Positions 36,333 to 47,099 of a stretch of 64,000 nt of DNA are shown in pieces; position 1 is the stretch's first letter; every line of letters begins with the position of its first letter. The notes below the pieces were generated by a model. The model had not been told where the DNA came from and searched no databases. It was given only the letters and a program-made list of their open reading frames with translations. The DNA comes from Eulemur rufifrons (taxonomy: Eukaryota; Chordata; Mammalia; Primates; Lemuridae), in assembly GCF_041146395.1 (NCBI RefSeq), contig NC_090990.1, positions 40,248,001-40,312,000 on the forward strand, read 5' to 3'. A program made the translations under genes and the position numbers.

Positions 36333-36464
36333 CTGTCAGAATAGCTTTCATTAAGATGAGATTGAGGTTCCATTTTTGTATGGCCAGGTCTGTGGACTCC
36401 TGACTTCATCCTCCATCCCCTGGACGTACCTGTCCCACACTTTGGGAGACGCTGCCCCAGTCCC

Positions 36465-36555
36465 AACCCTTTGGTTCAGAGAAAGGAGGAGACATGCCCA
36501 GGGTCATTCTGCAAGGGAACAGCCAACCCAGGAACCCGGCATTTCTGACTGAGGG
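36465..36555 (-). repeat. MIR SINE fragment, antisense
   Basis: ttcagagaaaggaggagaca, tgcccagggtcattctgcaa, and caacccaggaacccggcatt. Confidence 0.55.
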
Positions 36556-36719
36556 TGGGCCTGCTGGAGAGGAGCTGGGCTGGGTGGACAGCTGAAGGGC
36601 CTGGCAAAGGACAGTGAGTCACAGAGGCCCCGCTCTGCTTCCCCACCCAGATGTCAGAGCTGCACGTTCCTCATCTGTATGGTAGGATGAGTTGTCTTTG
36701 AGTAATATCTCACTGCCCA

Positions 36720-37075
36720 GGAGCTAGGAACCCCTCAGACCTCCTCACGGCTTGCAGGACAGAGTCCTGCCTTCCTTGCAAGACATGCAAGCCCCTCCCT
36801 ATCCCACCCCCCACACCACCAGCATAGCAATCTGCTGAACAGGGTGCCTGGGACATCACAGGCACGCCATCGATATTTGTGGAATGAATGAATCAATGAA
36901 TACTTCACCACGTGCTCCACACTGCCTCGTCTCCGAATCAGCTGTTCCCTGTGCTTGGAATGCACTTTCTTCCTCCCTTGGTCTGCAAGCTTTTATTCCT
37001 TTCTTGAAACCCTGCTTAGATACACCGCTCTTCTAAGAAGCTTTCTCTGAAATTTCCCAGAAGACGTAACCACCC
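36720..37075 (+). repeat. L2 LINE fragments, sense
   Basis: tggaatgaatgaatcaatga at 36880-36901 is an L2 3' terminus. It is followed by a second L2 piece with ctgttccctgtgcttggaat and cttgaaaccctgcttagata. Confidence 0.7.
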
Positions 37076-37200
37076 ATTAATATCTATTCAACAGATACCT
37101 ACTGCGTGCTTCCCATGGGACAGGCATGATGCTAGGTGCTGAGGGGACAAGAGTGACCAGGACAAGGGTCCTTCCCTCTTGGATCTTGCCTTCTCCTCTA
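37076..37200 (-). repeat. L2 LINE 3' end, antisense
   Basis: attcaacagatacctactgc, gacaggcatgatgctaggtg, and aagggtccttccctcttgga. Confidence 0.65.
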
Positions 37201-38050
37201 GCTTCCCAGTGCCCATCTCTTGTTGCCACTCTCACACTGGCCACACTGTGCAGCAGCTGTTTGTGCCTAGAGCTCCTAGACTGTGCGCAAGCTCCTGGCG
37301 CCAGTCATCTTGGTGCCCCAGTGCCCGGCGCTCTGCTTGACAGGCAGAGGGTTGCATCGTCAATCGCCAGGTAGCAGAGCTGGGGTTTTTGGGCAGGGTG
37401 AGCACCAGCAGAAACAGTGCTGGCCACCACTTGCTGAGCCCATGAGAGCCCACTGTGTGCCAGGCACCTGACGCACGTTCTCCACCACCCTGCTAGGACA
37501 CTGTGCATCGGTAACTGTGCACTGGGACTCCAGCCCAGCCCTGCAGGCCACGCTTCTGCCCCAGCAGCCCCTCAACCCTAGGGGAGCCTCTTCCCCAGGC
37601 CGGATTCCAGGAGCCTCCTCATTCTGAACCCTGCTCTGCACACCCCATCCCCCAGCACTGGCCTGGCTTCCTGGAATTTGTCCTCCTAATTGAAACCAAA
37701 CACCGGGGCTCCTCCAGGGCTGTGCCCCAGAGGCCCTGGTGGGTTTCTCTTTCCCTCCCTCCTCCCTTCCCCAGCTCAGCCCTAGGCAGCACGAAGGGGC
37801 ACTTCCCCTGCACGGAGTGTGGGGTAAGGCACTGTCCCTGCTGCTGGGGTCCCAGTGTCCTCTCGAAGAAGGTTACAGAGGTATGGAAGGAGGGCAAGTG
37901 AGGGGGAGAGAAAAGGGTGGTCGGGTCAGCTGGGAGAGCCCCAGGAAACCCTGGACTAGCTCTGTCTCAGGCCTAGGAAACCCCGGCACTGCCACTGTTC
38001 CCAGTGTGCTTGAGAACAGGTGGGGTTGTGGAAGGATGTAGTTGGAAAGG
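37201..38050. other. No recognised feature
   Basis: Unique, GC-moderate. A MIR-like scrap (cactgtgtgccaggcacctg at 37449-37468) is the only familiar sequence. Confidence 0.4.
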
Positions 38051-38055
38051 TCGCT

Positions 38056-38370
38056 CGGGGTCAATAAATGTTTGTTGAACAAGGAGTTCACTCAACTTTT
38101 AACAAACATTTACTGAGCGTCTCCCCTGCACCAAGCCCTGGGACACAGCTGTGAGGAGCAAGGTGCTCCCCTGGGGGCCCAGAGAGTTCGGGGGAGGGTG
38201 GCAGACAGGGACACCCATTAAAGATGATGACAAGGCAGACTGATTGTGCTGTGACAGAGGGGGCTGGGGGGTTCCCAGGAGGGCCTACCCCAGGCTGGGC
38301 AGGGAGAGGATGGTGAGGGATGGCTTTCTAGAGAAAGTGACCTGGGTGACAGCTGAGCCTGACTGTCCTT
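38056..38370. repeat. L2 3' end facing an antisense L2
   Basis: gtcaataaatgtttgttgaa is a sense L2/MIR terminus. From 38088 the sequence reads as reverse L2 (cactcaacttttaacaaaca, tgagcgtctcccctgcacca, gatggctttctagagaaagt). Confidence 0.7.
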
Positions 38371-38584
38371 GATGCACTTACTTCAACCAGCGCTTGTCAT
38401 TATATGCCACCTAACCCAGGTACTGCCGAGGCGAGGCATGCAGCCATGCTGGGAAGCCCAAACTGCCCAGCTTCGGAAGGGGCTGGCTGCGCTCCCCTGT
38501 GCCACCAGCACTCTGTGATCCTTGCATCGCCCCCCCCACCCGGCCCCGTGTCCTCCTGATACTGACTCCTCGCACCACTGTCCC

Positions 38585-38915
38585 ACAGACACACAATGCA
38601 AGTCACAGGTGTGAATCACATCTGTCCTTTTAAATTCTCTACAAGACACATTTTAAAAAGAAAAAAGAAGCAGGTGAAATTACTTTTAGTAATATATTAA
38701 TTAAACCCCATATATCCCAAGTGTTATAAGCATGTAATCGATATAAGGAAATTCTTAGCAAGCTAATTTACATTTCTGGGGGGACCAACTCTCTGAAACC
38801 TGGTGTGTAGCTTACGTTTCCAGCACACCTCAGTTTGGACTGGCCACGAATGATGGGCTCATTAGCCACATGGGGTGAGTGGTTACCATATTGGACAGGG
38901 TGCAGCTCTAGAATG
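38585..38915 (+). mobile_element. MER5A-type hAT-Charlie DNA transposon fragment
   Basis: gcaggtgaaattacttttag, taatatattaattaaacccc, agcacacctcagtttggact, and taccatattggacagggtgc, including the terminal inverted repeat end, match the MER5 group from memory. It is non-autonomous and has no transposase. Confidence 0.8.
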
Positions 38916-39640
38916 TGGGCTCTCCGAGGGCAGGGACCTAAAGAAACCCAGTCTCTGTTCTGTGGCCAGGTAGGTGTCCTAGGGAGAGGGCACAGCATGC
39001 ACAAAGACACAGGGGCGCGAAAGAACGAAGAATATTCAGGGAACAGCAAGCCACGTGGTGTGGCCGGAGTGTAAGGTAAATCAGCCGAGAGGAGTGAGCA
39101 GTGGGGCTGTGTCTGTGCCTGGTCAAGGAAGGCCTTGAATAATGTGCTAAGGAATTTGGACTTCGGTTATGTGGGTGACTCAAGTTATCATTTATTTATA
39201 AGCAGAGAAATGTTGTATTCAGGTTAAGGCTTCAGAAAGAGCTTCTGGTAGGCAGCGTGGAGGCCGGCTACCAAGCTGATGCAACAGCATACTTGGGGAA
39301 TGATCATGAGGCAGTGCCTGGGGGGACAGTGGGAAGGCAGAACCTCAGGTCCTGGAGACTGGCTGACTGGAGGTGGAGTGGGAAGTCAAGAATAACTCCC
39401 AAGTTTCTACCTTGTGGTGCCAGTTTTCTGGGCCAGGACACATAGGAGGAAGGGGAGGAGGAGCAAGCCTGTTGAGGACATCAAGAGTTCAATCTTGGTA
39501 CATGCTGACTTTGAGATATTAGCAGGATGTCTTGGTGGACGTGAGCAGTAGTGGTTAGGATATTCTGTGCTAGAGTTCATGGTGGCAGTGAGCTCTCTGT
39601 CACTTGTGGCATTCAAGCAAGGACTATACAAATACTAGCC
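38916..39640 (-). repeat. L2 LINE, long antisense fragment
   Basis: agggcacagcatgcacaaag, ggaaggccttgaataatgtg, aagaataactcccaagtttc, and tgttgaggacatcaagagtt run through the reverse L2 interior for about 700 bases. Confidence 0.8.
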
Positions 39641-39930
39641 TGGGATGTTGTAGGGGCCTATGTACATCTCAGGTGAGCTGGGCCTTGTGACCTCGCAGCC
39701 TGGACAGTTTCTGACCCTAGGGTTTTGTTACACGTTTGTGTGGGACGCTGTCTAGTGGCGCTTGGACATGTCTATAATTTGGGGACCTTTGTGGTCTAGA
39801 GGTAGTTTGCTTTTTTGGACCTTGGCCCGTACTGGAACTTCGGGAGGATGTAGGCAGGATGGCTGCGTGGAGGCAGAGGCTCCCTCCCAACAGACCACAA
39901 GGGAAATAACCCCGAGGTTCTGTCGGACAC
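39641..39930. other. No recognised feature
   Basis: Unique short stretch. Confidence 0.4.
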
Positions 39931-39934
39931 ATAT

Positions 39935-40095
39935 CTTAGAACCACAGAACAAGAAAGAATCTTGATCTTCAACTGGCTTCCCCCAATGCCTATTTGACTG
40001 AAGGGCAAACCGAGGGCCTTGTTCAAGGTCACAGAGCAAGGCATGACTTCTCCCAGAGGTGGGCTCATGTTAGAGCCCAGTACCGTCTCCCCAAA
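39935..40095 (-). repeat. MIR-like SINE, antisense
   Basis: cttagaaccacagaacaaga, actgaagggcaaaccgaggg and aaggtcacagagcaaggcat. Confidence 0.6.
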
Positions 40096-40650
40096 TCCCA
40101 AATGCCTCTAGTGTTTGCAGCTCCTTGCCCTTCCTTGGCACAAGAGATATTCTTTAACACACATGGAAAGGGATCCTGGTTCTTTTTAATTAGGAGGAGG
40201 ATACAAAGAGAGAAGTCAGACAGCTGCCCCCACCCACAGTTGGAAGACTAAGTGCTCCCCAAATTACACGGCAGATGCCAGGGCTCCGGCAACAAGACCC
40301 AGCTTGATAGCTTTGTGGTAACCACAGCCAGCACAATTTTATTTTTATGTTTTAACTCCTCAGTGATATATAGACCTTTCACAGGCAGGAGAAATGGCAT
40401 CCAGAACTTCTCCCTTTAAAAAAAAAAAAATTATTTTTGAACTTACACAACACACACCCAGTTTAATTAACCCTTTTGTCAGGAAGCTTGGTCTGCCCCA
40501 GGCTGGGTGAGAAAACTGTTTGTCCCCTGTGAGGAGGGAATAGTGCAAAAAATGTGCGCCAGCTGGGCCACCACCCTCCTGCGGGACCCCTGGGTTCGCA
40601 TTGGACAAACAGCCCTGTGGGCAATTTTATGCGCCTCTTCTGAGGTCTCT
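40096..40650. other. No recognised feature
   Basis: Mostly unique. A run of A at about 40417-40429 may be a retroelement tail. Confidence 0.35.
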
Positions 40651-40659
40651 ATTTTCTTC

Positions 40660-41225
40660 TGCTTTTAAAATTTTAGCCTCAGGTCCTTGTTCTATAGGAG
40701 TCCCTGCATCTCATCTCTGCACCCCTCAAATCCCTATTTCCATACAGACTTGCTATTCAGAACTGGAACCAGAATGTTTTGAATCAAAGCTCTCCTCTGA
40801 CCCCTCCCACTCTCTCATCTCCATGCTGCTAAGGGGACTGAGGTGCCCCCCACCCTTACCCTACGCCCATCTCTCAGCTGTGGTCTTGTCTCTCTAGCCA
40901 TACTCACTCTACCTCTACCTCGTGTCACTTGTATTACTGCACCTCTTTCTGTTCTCCGGTCTCCCTTCGTTTTTTAATGCTCAGCTTTGCTTTGTCACTT
41001 CCTCGGCCAGAAAACTTCAGGGACCCCTCCTCCCCATTGTCAGAGGGATAACGCTCCAACTTCTTTACCTCCTAGCCCTGGCACCCCAAGACCTAGCCTG
41101 TTCCCTCCATCCCTTTATGTTTTCCGTGTTCCATTCATTCCATGTGCAAATATTTCTTGAGCCCTCACTATGTGCCAGGAATTGTGTCGGGCGTTCAGGA
41201 AATAGCTGATGCACAAATGCCCAGA
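40660..41225 (+). repeat. L2 LINE fragments
   Basis: Sense L2 pieces (gccagaaaacttcagggacc, ggataacgctccaacttctt), then from about 41140 a reversed 3' end (atttcttgagccctcactat, gtgccaggaattgtgtcggg). Confidence 0.55.
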
Positions 41226-41379
41226 AAGCAAGTGTGTTTTGAGAGCTTGGGGGTTCAGGGGCTCTGAGGAGGGGCACCAACTGAGAGAGGGACTGGGCTG
41301 CCGCCAGCTCTCTCCTCACTGGTTTCCTGTTTACTATTAACAGCTGCCCATCCCTCCTAGTGCACAAATACCCAAGCGA

Positions 41380-41850
41380 ACCTTGGTATGTTTTCAGACC
41401 AGCAGCTCAATCACAAACGTGAAGCAGGCGACTTGAAATCCTACTTCAGCTGCCTTGAAAACCTGCAGGGGAACCCCCTTTAATCCCTCCTACCCCATGC
41501 TCTCCCCAACTTCTACCTTCCTCTCTCCCCTTGGAGGACATATGGCCCCTAGAAGTTTTTGTTTGCTGGCAGGGGGAACCCCCCCAGCTTTAGTGTGGAG
41601 AGTTGCCCCCCTTTTTTATTAAGCATCAAGAGACATAGCAATCTGCTTGCAGATACTGTACGTGCATAATTAATAAAATCTCATTATTTATTTATAAAGA
41701 GACACACGAGGAACTGGAGAATTAGGGCTATCCCCATTATATATGAAGAGAGGGGGAGAGAAAGAGTGGAAGAGGCGAAATACTTTTTGAACATTAGATC
41801 CTTCCAGAGAAGTGTCTCTTAATATGCAATGAATAAAAAGGCATGTACTT
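41380..41850. promoter_or_regulatory. Possible conserved non-coding element (AT-rich, POU/homeodomain-like)
   Basis: Not repetitive. Positions 41620-41700 are AT-rich with GCATAATTAAT at 41664-41674, which fits the GCAT-N3-TAAT half-site layout of class III POU proteins, then tcattatttatttataaaga. It sits about 700 bases from the largest CpG island. Function is inferred. Confidence 0.4.
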
Positions 41851-42260
41851 CTCATCGAAGTGGTGCTCTGTGCCCGGAGGCTCAGAAAGCAGAAACCGGG
41901 TTCAGGAGCTTTAAAAAGGAACGGGACCGATTCCGTGCGCAGTGCCCAGCATGCCGGCTTGGGGTAGTTGGCAGCAGAGCGAGGAGGCACCGTTGAGGGT
42001 TTGGCCGCGGGGAAAGAGGCTTGAGAGATTAGGGCATAGAATCCCTGGCAGGTGTTGGAGAAGCAGGCACAGTCACCCCACTGGGAACCGCGTAAATAAC
42101 CAAGATGCCGGCTAAGGGGAGCCCCTGGTTTCTCTGGCCCATTACAAGGCAGGTCACATTAAGTTGGTGGTGGTCGTGGTGGTGGGCTTCCAAGTGGCAG
42201 CTTTGCCCTTGGCCCTCTGGATCCCGGATGCCCAGGCAAGACCGCCAATATCCATAATCC
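41851..42260. other. Unique sequence flanking the CpG island
   Basis: Not repetitive. It includes a ggtggtggtcgtggtggtgg stretch at 42166-42185. A 77-codon minus frame (42029-42262) has no recognised relatives. Confidence 0.4.
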
Positions 42261-42263
42261 AAC

Positions 42264-42274
42264 TTCTTATATAA
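42264..42274 (-). promoter_or_regulatory. TATA-like box for the minus strand
   Basis: The minus strand reads GTTATATAAGAAG here. If functional, initiation would be expected about 30 bases on, near 42235, directed leftwards and away from the CpG island. Confidence 0.35.
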
Positions 42275-42315
42275 CAGCCTCTGAGACCAGGGAGGCAGGG
42301 GTCAGGTCCTCCCAG

Positions 42316-42358
42316 GCTTCTCTCTCCTCTCTCTCTCTCTCTCCCTCTCCCTCTCTCA
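42316..42358 (+). repeat. CT-rich simple repeat
   Basis: ctctcctctctctctctctctc followed by cctctccctctctc. It lies between the TATA-like box and the CpG island. Confidence 0.9.
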
Positions 42359-42439
42359 TTTTTTCTTGAGACATGCTTTAAAATAGAAAACAGGCTTGTG
42401 CAGGAACCAAACCCATAAAAACGGGGTGGGTTTGTACGG

Positions 42440-43110
42440 ATTTCCCCCCCCCCCCACCTCCCTCGGGCGCGAGCAACTCGTGCAGCGCGACGCTCGGCCC
42501 TCCCCGGGTGGTGGGCTGCGGGCGGGGGCGCGGGGGAGCGTCGCGGGGCGGGCGTCGGCATGGGCAGCAGCCCCCGCAGGGTTACCCGGGCGCGTGCAGG
42601 GAAACGTCTCAGCAATTCCAGCGCCCGAGCGGAGCGCGCGGGGGGTGGGGGCGCGCGGCGCGGGGAACCTGGAAACCGCCGGCGGCCGCGCGCTGATTGG
42701 CCGAGCCGCCGCCTCGGCGTTCCAGCCAGGCGCCCCTCCCCCCGCGCCGTCCACCCCGGAAGGAATTTCCTCCTCTGGCGGCCGCTATTGTTGTCCGCCT
42801 TCGCTGTTTGGGTCGGATCGCGTAACCATAGTATCCAAACTGTGTCCGCGCGGGGCCCCAGCCTGGGACCCCTGTGCCCCCAGCCCACCCCCCCACTAGT
42901 TTTTTCTTTTTGCAGCCTACTTATCATGACTTCATCGGACTCCGGGGAGCTGGAGAGGGGGTTGGGGCGGGGGGCGGGGAGCTGGCCCGCTTCTGGCGGC
43001 CCTTACTTCGAGATGTTTTCAATTATAATTTTTTAAAAAGTCTGCTTTGTGGGTTCGGGGCTTTTAAATTCTTCCTACTCGCGCCCCTCGTCCGTTAAAC
43101 CGTTGGACTA
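42440..43110. promoter_or_regulatory. CpG island, main part
   Basis: CpG-dense (gggcgcgagcaactcgtgca, ggcgggggcgcgggggagcg, gccggcggccgcgcgctgat), with an inverted CCAAT box (ATTGG, 42696-42700), many GGGCGG boxes, a 12-C run (42444-42455) and a G-quadruplex-like run at 42958-42979. It is a likely promoter, but neither strand shows a convincing coding exon. The 257-codon minus frame (42154-42927) is probably a GC artefact. Confidence 0.75.
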
Positions 43111-43600
43111 AACTTGAATGGGCTTTTTCTCTCCGTTTACCCTTTACCGTCTTCACTCCAGCCCCTGACTTTATGACTCACAGCTGGGGTGGGGGGATTC
43201 GCGGCAGGAGTCGCCCCCCAAACGCAACCCCTCGGATTGTGGCTATATCCCGGCCCCTGGGCCTGGGTGAGGGCTGGGGAAGCCGAGGCTGGCGGTGGGG
43301 TGGGGGACATCAGACCCTGCAGTCACTACCACCAGCCCCGGGGCGCTTCCTGGCGGGGTTGGGGGATCCCCGGAGATGGATCTGGGGAAGGTGGTGCGGG
43401 ATGGATGAGTGGCAGAGGGATAAAGGGGTGACAGGGGAAGCAGCTGACAGGTTCTTGGAATAACAAGCCCCTTGGCTCGTCGAATTTCTCCTACGGATCT
43501 CTGAGCACAGACATCCTAGTCCGCGCGAGCAGTCTGAGCCCACTGCCGGCCCCCCACCCCAGCAAAAAAAAACACAACAGACCCTAAACAAAAACCCTGT
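43111..43600. other. CpG-poorer shelf between island parts
   Basis: Unique, G-rich. No exon supported. Confidence 0.4.
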
Positions 43601-43870
43601 CCCTAAGAAGTGCATTCTGCTGGGAGAGGTGGGGAGCCAGCAGCAAGTCCGCACCGAGCAGGCTGCGTGCAGCGCGGGAGCCCCCGGGCTGGGGCCGGCA
43701 GCGGGGGGCGGTGTGTGCGCCGGGGGCGTCCAGCATTCCCAGAACTCAAAGTATTCTCCCGGCGCTCGTTGGGGCGGGGGCAGCGGCGGCAGCGGCCCAA
43801 GTTCGGGGCAACACTGCCCCCTAGGGGTCGCCGTCGGAGGTTTGCAGCCTGGGCTGCGAGGGGTCTTGAA
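43600..43870. promoter_or_regulatory. CpG island, second part
   Basis: CpG-dense (gctgcgtgcagcgcgggagc, gggggcggtgtgtgcgccgg, ggcagcggcggcagcggccc), ending at a CTCF-like motif. It lies within a 251-codon minus frame (43310-44065) that I regard as composition-driven. Confidence 0.6.
43814..43827 (-). promoter_or_regulatory. CTCF-like motif, minus orientation
   Basis: CTGCCCCCTAGGGG matches the reversed core SYGCCMYCTRSTGG except for G in place of T in TGG. It sits at the edge of the CpG island. Confidence 0.4.
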
Positions 43871-44084
43871 ATTTGGGTCTAGTCCTGGGGCAAGGGTCTC
43901 TGTGTGCAGTGTTTTGGGCAGGGCTGCAGTGACCGCCCCCCTCCAACAGACTGATGACAGCCCAGAGGAGGGCCTCCAAGTGCCAGTTCGGGGGTTTGGG
44001 TAGAGAGGGTGGTGGGATTTGTATTTGTGCCAAAATTTAAAACTTTGGCAGACAGTTGAGTGCATCTTACAGGCTCTCAGTGAT

Positions 44085-44345
44085 GGATTTGACCTTTAAG
44101 ATCATCGGCTCCAGTTCTCTCATCGTGCAGTTGAGGAAATAGGTCCAGAGAGGGGAGTGACTTGCTCGGGGATATGTGATTTGAACTCAGTCCTCCTGGT
44201 TTTCATCTGGGGTCCTGTGTCTTTTTGGGGTCACAGAATTCTCTTTCATCCCTAACATCGATGGCTCCTTGTGAGAAAGGCATTATCAGTCTCCTTTTAC
44301 CGATCAGAGAGGTCTTGACCTGCTTAGATAGCCGCATCTTGTAGT
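44085..44345 (-). repeat. Two MIR SINE fragments, antisense
   Basis: First: tcatcgtgcagttgaggaaa, taggtccagagaggggagtg. Second: atcagtctccttttaccgat, cagagaggtcttgacctgct. Confidence 0.7.
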
Positions 44346-44499
44346 CCGGCTGTCTATACCATAGGGACTTTGGGGGACTTGAACCTTAGGCTCAATTAGC
44401 AGAGGAGCCTCCTGCTCTGGGCCCCCAGTGGTGTTCTACATTCCTCCCTGGCAGACCGGGGTGTGGGCTCCACCAGAAGGGAATGAGTTTGCTGAAACC

Positions 44500-44580
44500 T
44501 GGGCTCTAGGTCTCTGAACAGCTGTCATCTCTGAATCTCAGTTTCCCTATCTCTGAAATGGGGGATGGCAAGAGGATCGG
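44500..44580 (+). repeat. MIR SINE fragment
   Basis: gaatctcagtttccctatct and ctgaaatgggggatggcaag. Confidence 0.6.
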
Positions 44581-44930
44581 GAAGGCATCTTGCATCTCCA
44601 GTGGTGGGTGACACAGTCGGCTCCTCCTCTTTTGTCTGCCACGCCCTCTCTTCTGGCTCTCCCTCCCTCCTTGGTTGGGGCCTTCCCTTCCTCCCTGCCT
44701 GCAGGGCCCCTGCGGTCCAGCCCCTCCCCTCCTGGCAGGCGCAGAGCTGACTGCGGGAGGCAGCGGTGGGCAAGGAGCCAGCGGAGCGTCAAGTCAACCC
44801 CTGGGGAAGACAGGGTGGGGGGCTGCTGGCTGCTGCTGAGGCTGCTGTCAGAGGCTGCAGCTCTGAGCTGGCGGGGCAGCGTCCCTGGGGGTTACTTGTG
44901 TCCAAGGTAACTGGTGTCCGAGCTGACAGC
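44581..44930. other. No recognised feature
   Basis: Unique. A donor-like site (CCAAG/GTAACT at 44908) and an acceptor-like site (ccctctctccctag at 44952) are only about 45 bases apart, too close for an intron. Confidence 0.4.
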
Positions 44931-44934
44931 CAGC

Positions 44935-45340
44935 CTCCCCCTCTCTCCCTAGAGATGAGGGACACTGCTCTGGGAGTCCTCTTGACTCCTCCCTCTCCCC
45001 TACCCGCCCACGGACAATCAGGCACCAAGTCTGGGCCTTTCTCCCCTTAAATATCTCCAGCCCTTGCCTTTTCCCCATCCCCTCAGCAGCCGAAATCCAC
45101 AGGCCTGCTGGTCTCCCAGGGGCTCTAAACTGGGCCCTCTGAGCCTCCCCACTGTCCTGGAACCTCTCCTGCTGCAAACCCTGCCCTACCTTCTGTCGCC
45201 CTTGTGACCAGCCCTCTGGGACCTGGGGCCTGGGCCTGCCACCTCTCCAGCCTCATTTTGGGTTCCTCTCTGACACATCCTTTGTGTCCTAGAGACATTG
45301 CATGTGAATTCCAGTGTCTGCCACGCTCCCTGGGCTCCCA
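44935..45340 (+). repeat. L2 LINE fragment, sense
   Basis: gtcctcttgactcctccctc, acaatcaggcaccaagtctg, and cttaaatatctccagccctt. Confidence 0.75.
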
Positions 45341-45449
45341 CAGGGGGTCACTCAGGTCCTGGCAGGGCTTTGGGACACTGAGGTGGACAACGCCAGCCCT
45401 TCCCCTTTCCCTGCAGTCAGCTTACCAACCCTTGTGGGGAGACCACCAG

Positions 45450-45960
45450 CATGGTCACAGAATGATTGTTGGCAGAATGGGGTCTTAAGAGGACCCCTAC
45501 CCAGCCTGGGGGGACATCAGGGAAGGCTCCCTGCAGGAGAAGGAATTGGTCCGTACACAGAGGTAAAGGGGGAGGCAGTCCAGGGAGAAGGAACAACATG
45601 GGCAGGCACGAGTTGGGAGAGACTCTTATGGAAGTGGTGAGACAGGGTAGCTGAGGTGTAAGGGGAGACGGCGCTGGAGAGAGGGGCAGATGCAGGCGGT
45701 CGTGTGCTGGCCTCAAGAGCTGGGACTTCCGTGTGCAGGCCATGGGAGCTCTGCGCTGGACCACATGTTGGGAACGCCAGGCCCTGGGAGTGCAGAGATG
45801 ACTATTTTTATCTACCCCGTCTACCTTCCTATTTCCTGCTTCATTCCAGAAAAGATCTGAAAGGGCACAAGAGAAGACTCAGATCTGATCCTTGCCTTCA
45901 AGGAGCTCACAGACTGGGGTAGGTGAAGAATAAACTGGGTCAAGGCAGAATGAAGAAAGC
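45450..45960 (-). repeat. L2 LINE fragments, antisense
   Basis: agggaaggctccctgcagga, gaaggaacaacatgggcagg, and ttccttgccttcaaggagctcacagactgg. Confidence 0.6.
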
Positions 45961-45974
45961 ACAGACAGAACTTT

Positions 45975-46310
45975 CTAAAATGCATACCTGGTGGCCCTGC
46001 TCATCCCTGCTTTAAACCTCTTCTTTGGCTTGGCTCCCAGGGCCCTTGGGGGCAAGCCCCCACCTTGTGTGGCATTCAAGGCTCTGGTGGTGGCTCCAAC
46101 TCCCCTCAGCCATACCCCTCCTCACTCCCTTTACTCCAGCCAATTATTTTCAGTCTCCTAAATATACCGTGTTCCCTCCACCCATCAGTTCTGTGGCCCC
46201 TGTGTCATTCCCTCCAGGAAGCCCTCCTTGATGCCCAAAGTTGGGTTTGGTTCCTCCTTTGAACTCCCATTATCTTTGTGCTTCCTTTGATCACAGCACC
46301 TATCCCAACA
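45975..46310 (+). repeat. L2 LINE fragment, sense
   Basis: cctgctcatccctgctttaa, cttctttggcttggctccca, and ttccctccaggaagccctcc. Confidence 0.65.
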
Positions 46311-46324
46311 CAGATTAATAATCT

Positions 46325-46666
<342 letters not shown>

Positions 46667-46784
46667 TCATCTCTGATTCACCCCTGGGGCTCCTGTGGGT
46701 CCTACACAGCTGGGCAGAGTGGATGCCCAGTTAAGTTTTTGTTGTTGAAGACTGTGCACCAACTGCTTGTGAATAACAATAGCA

Positions 46785-46930
46785 ACAGACATTTATGCAT
46801 GGCTTGCTGTGTGCCAGGCACTGTGCTAGCGACTTGTCCCATTATTTTCCTCTCTTACGACAACCCTAAAAGGTTGACACCATCCCATTTTGTAGATGGG
46901 GAAACTGTGACTCAGGGGAAATGACTGTCA
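46785..46930 (-). repeat. MIR SINE, antisense
   Basis: ttatgcatggcttgctgtgt, gccaggcactgtgctagcga, and tttgtagatggggaaactgt. Confidence 0.8.
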
Positions 46931-47030
46931 AAATGACAAAGATATTTGTCAAAACTCATTGAATTCCCTGAAGTTAAGATCTGTGCATGTAAATTATACT
47001 TCAATTTTTAAAAAGCAAAAAAAGGCAAGA
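46931..47030 (+). repeat. L1 LINE 3' terminus
   Basis: actcattgaattccctgaag, ttaagatctgtgcatgtaaa and ttatacttcaatttttaaaa are the usual last bases of an L1. Confidence 0.75.
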
Positions 47031-47099
47031 AAACAGCTAAAGCATATAATATTCCTTATGTCTGATAAAACACCGAGAAATCAAGTTTTTTTTTTATTA

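Noticed and set aside
42154..42927. 257-codon open frame on the minus strand
   Set aside because: It spans the CpG island, where stop codons are rare, then runs into CT repeat and low-complexity GGT. Arg/Pro/Ala-rich composition with no domain I recognise.
43310..44065. 251-codon open frame on the minus strand
   Set aside because: GC-rich sequence with Pro-rich content and overlapping frames on both strands; no splice or domain support.
44909..44952. Donor and acceptor pair resembling a tiny intron
   Set aside because: The 45-base spacing is below the workable minimum for mammalian introns.
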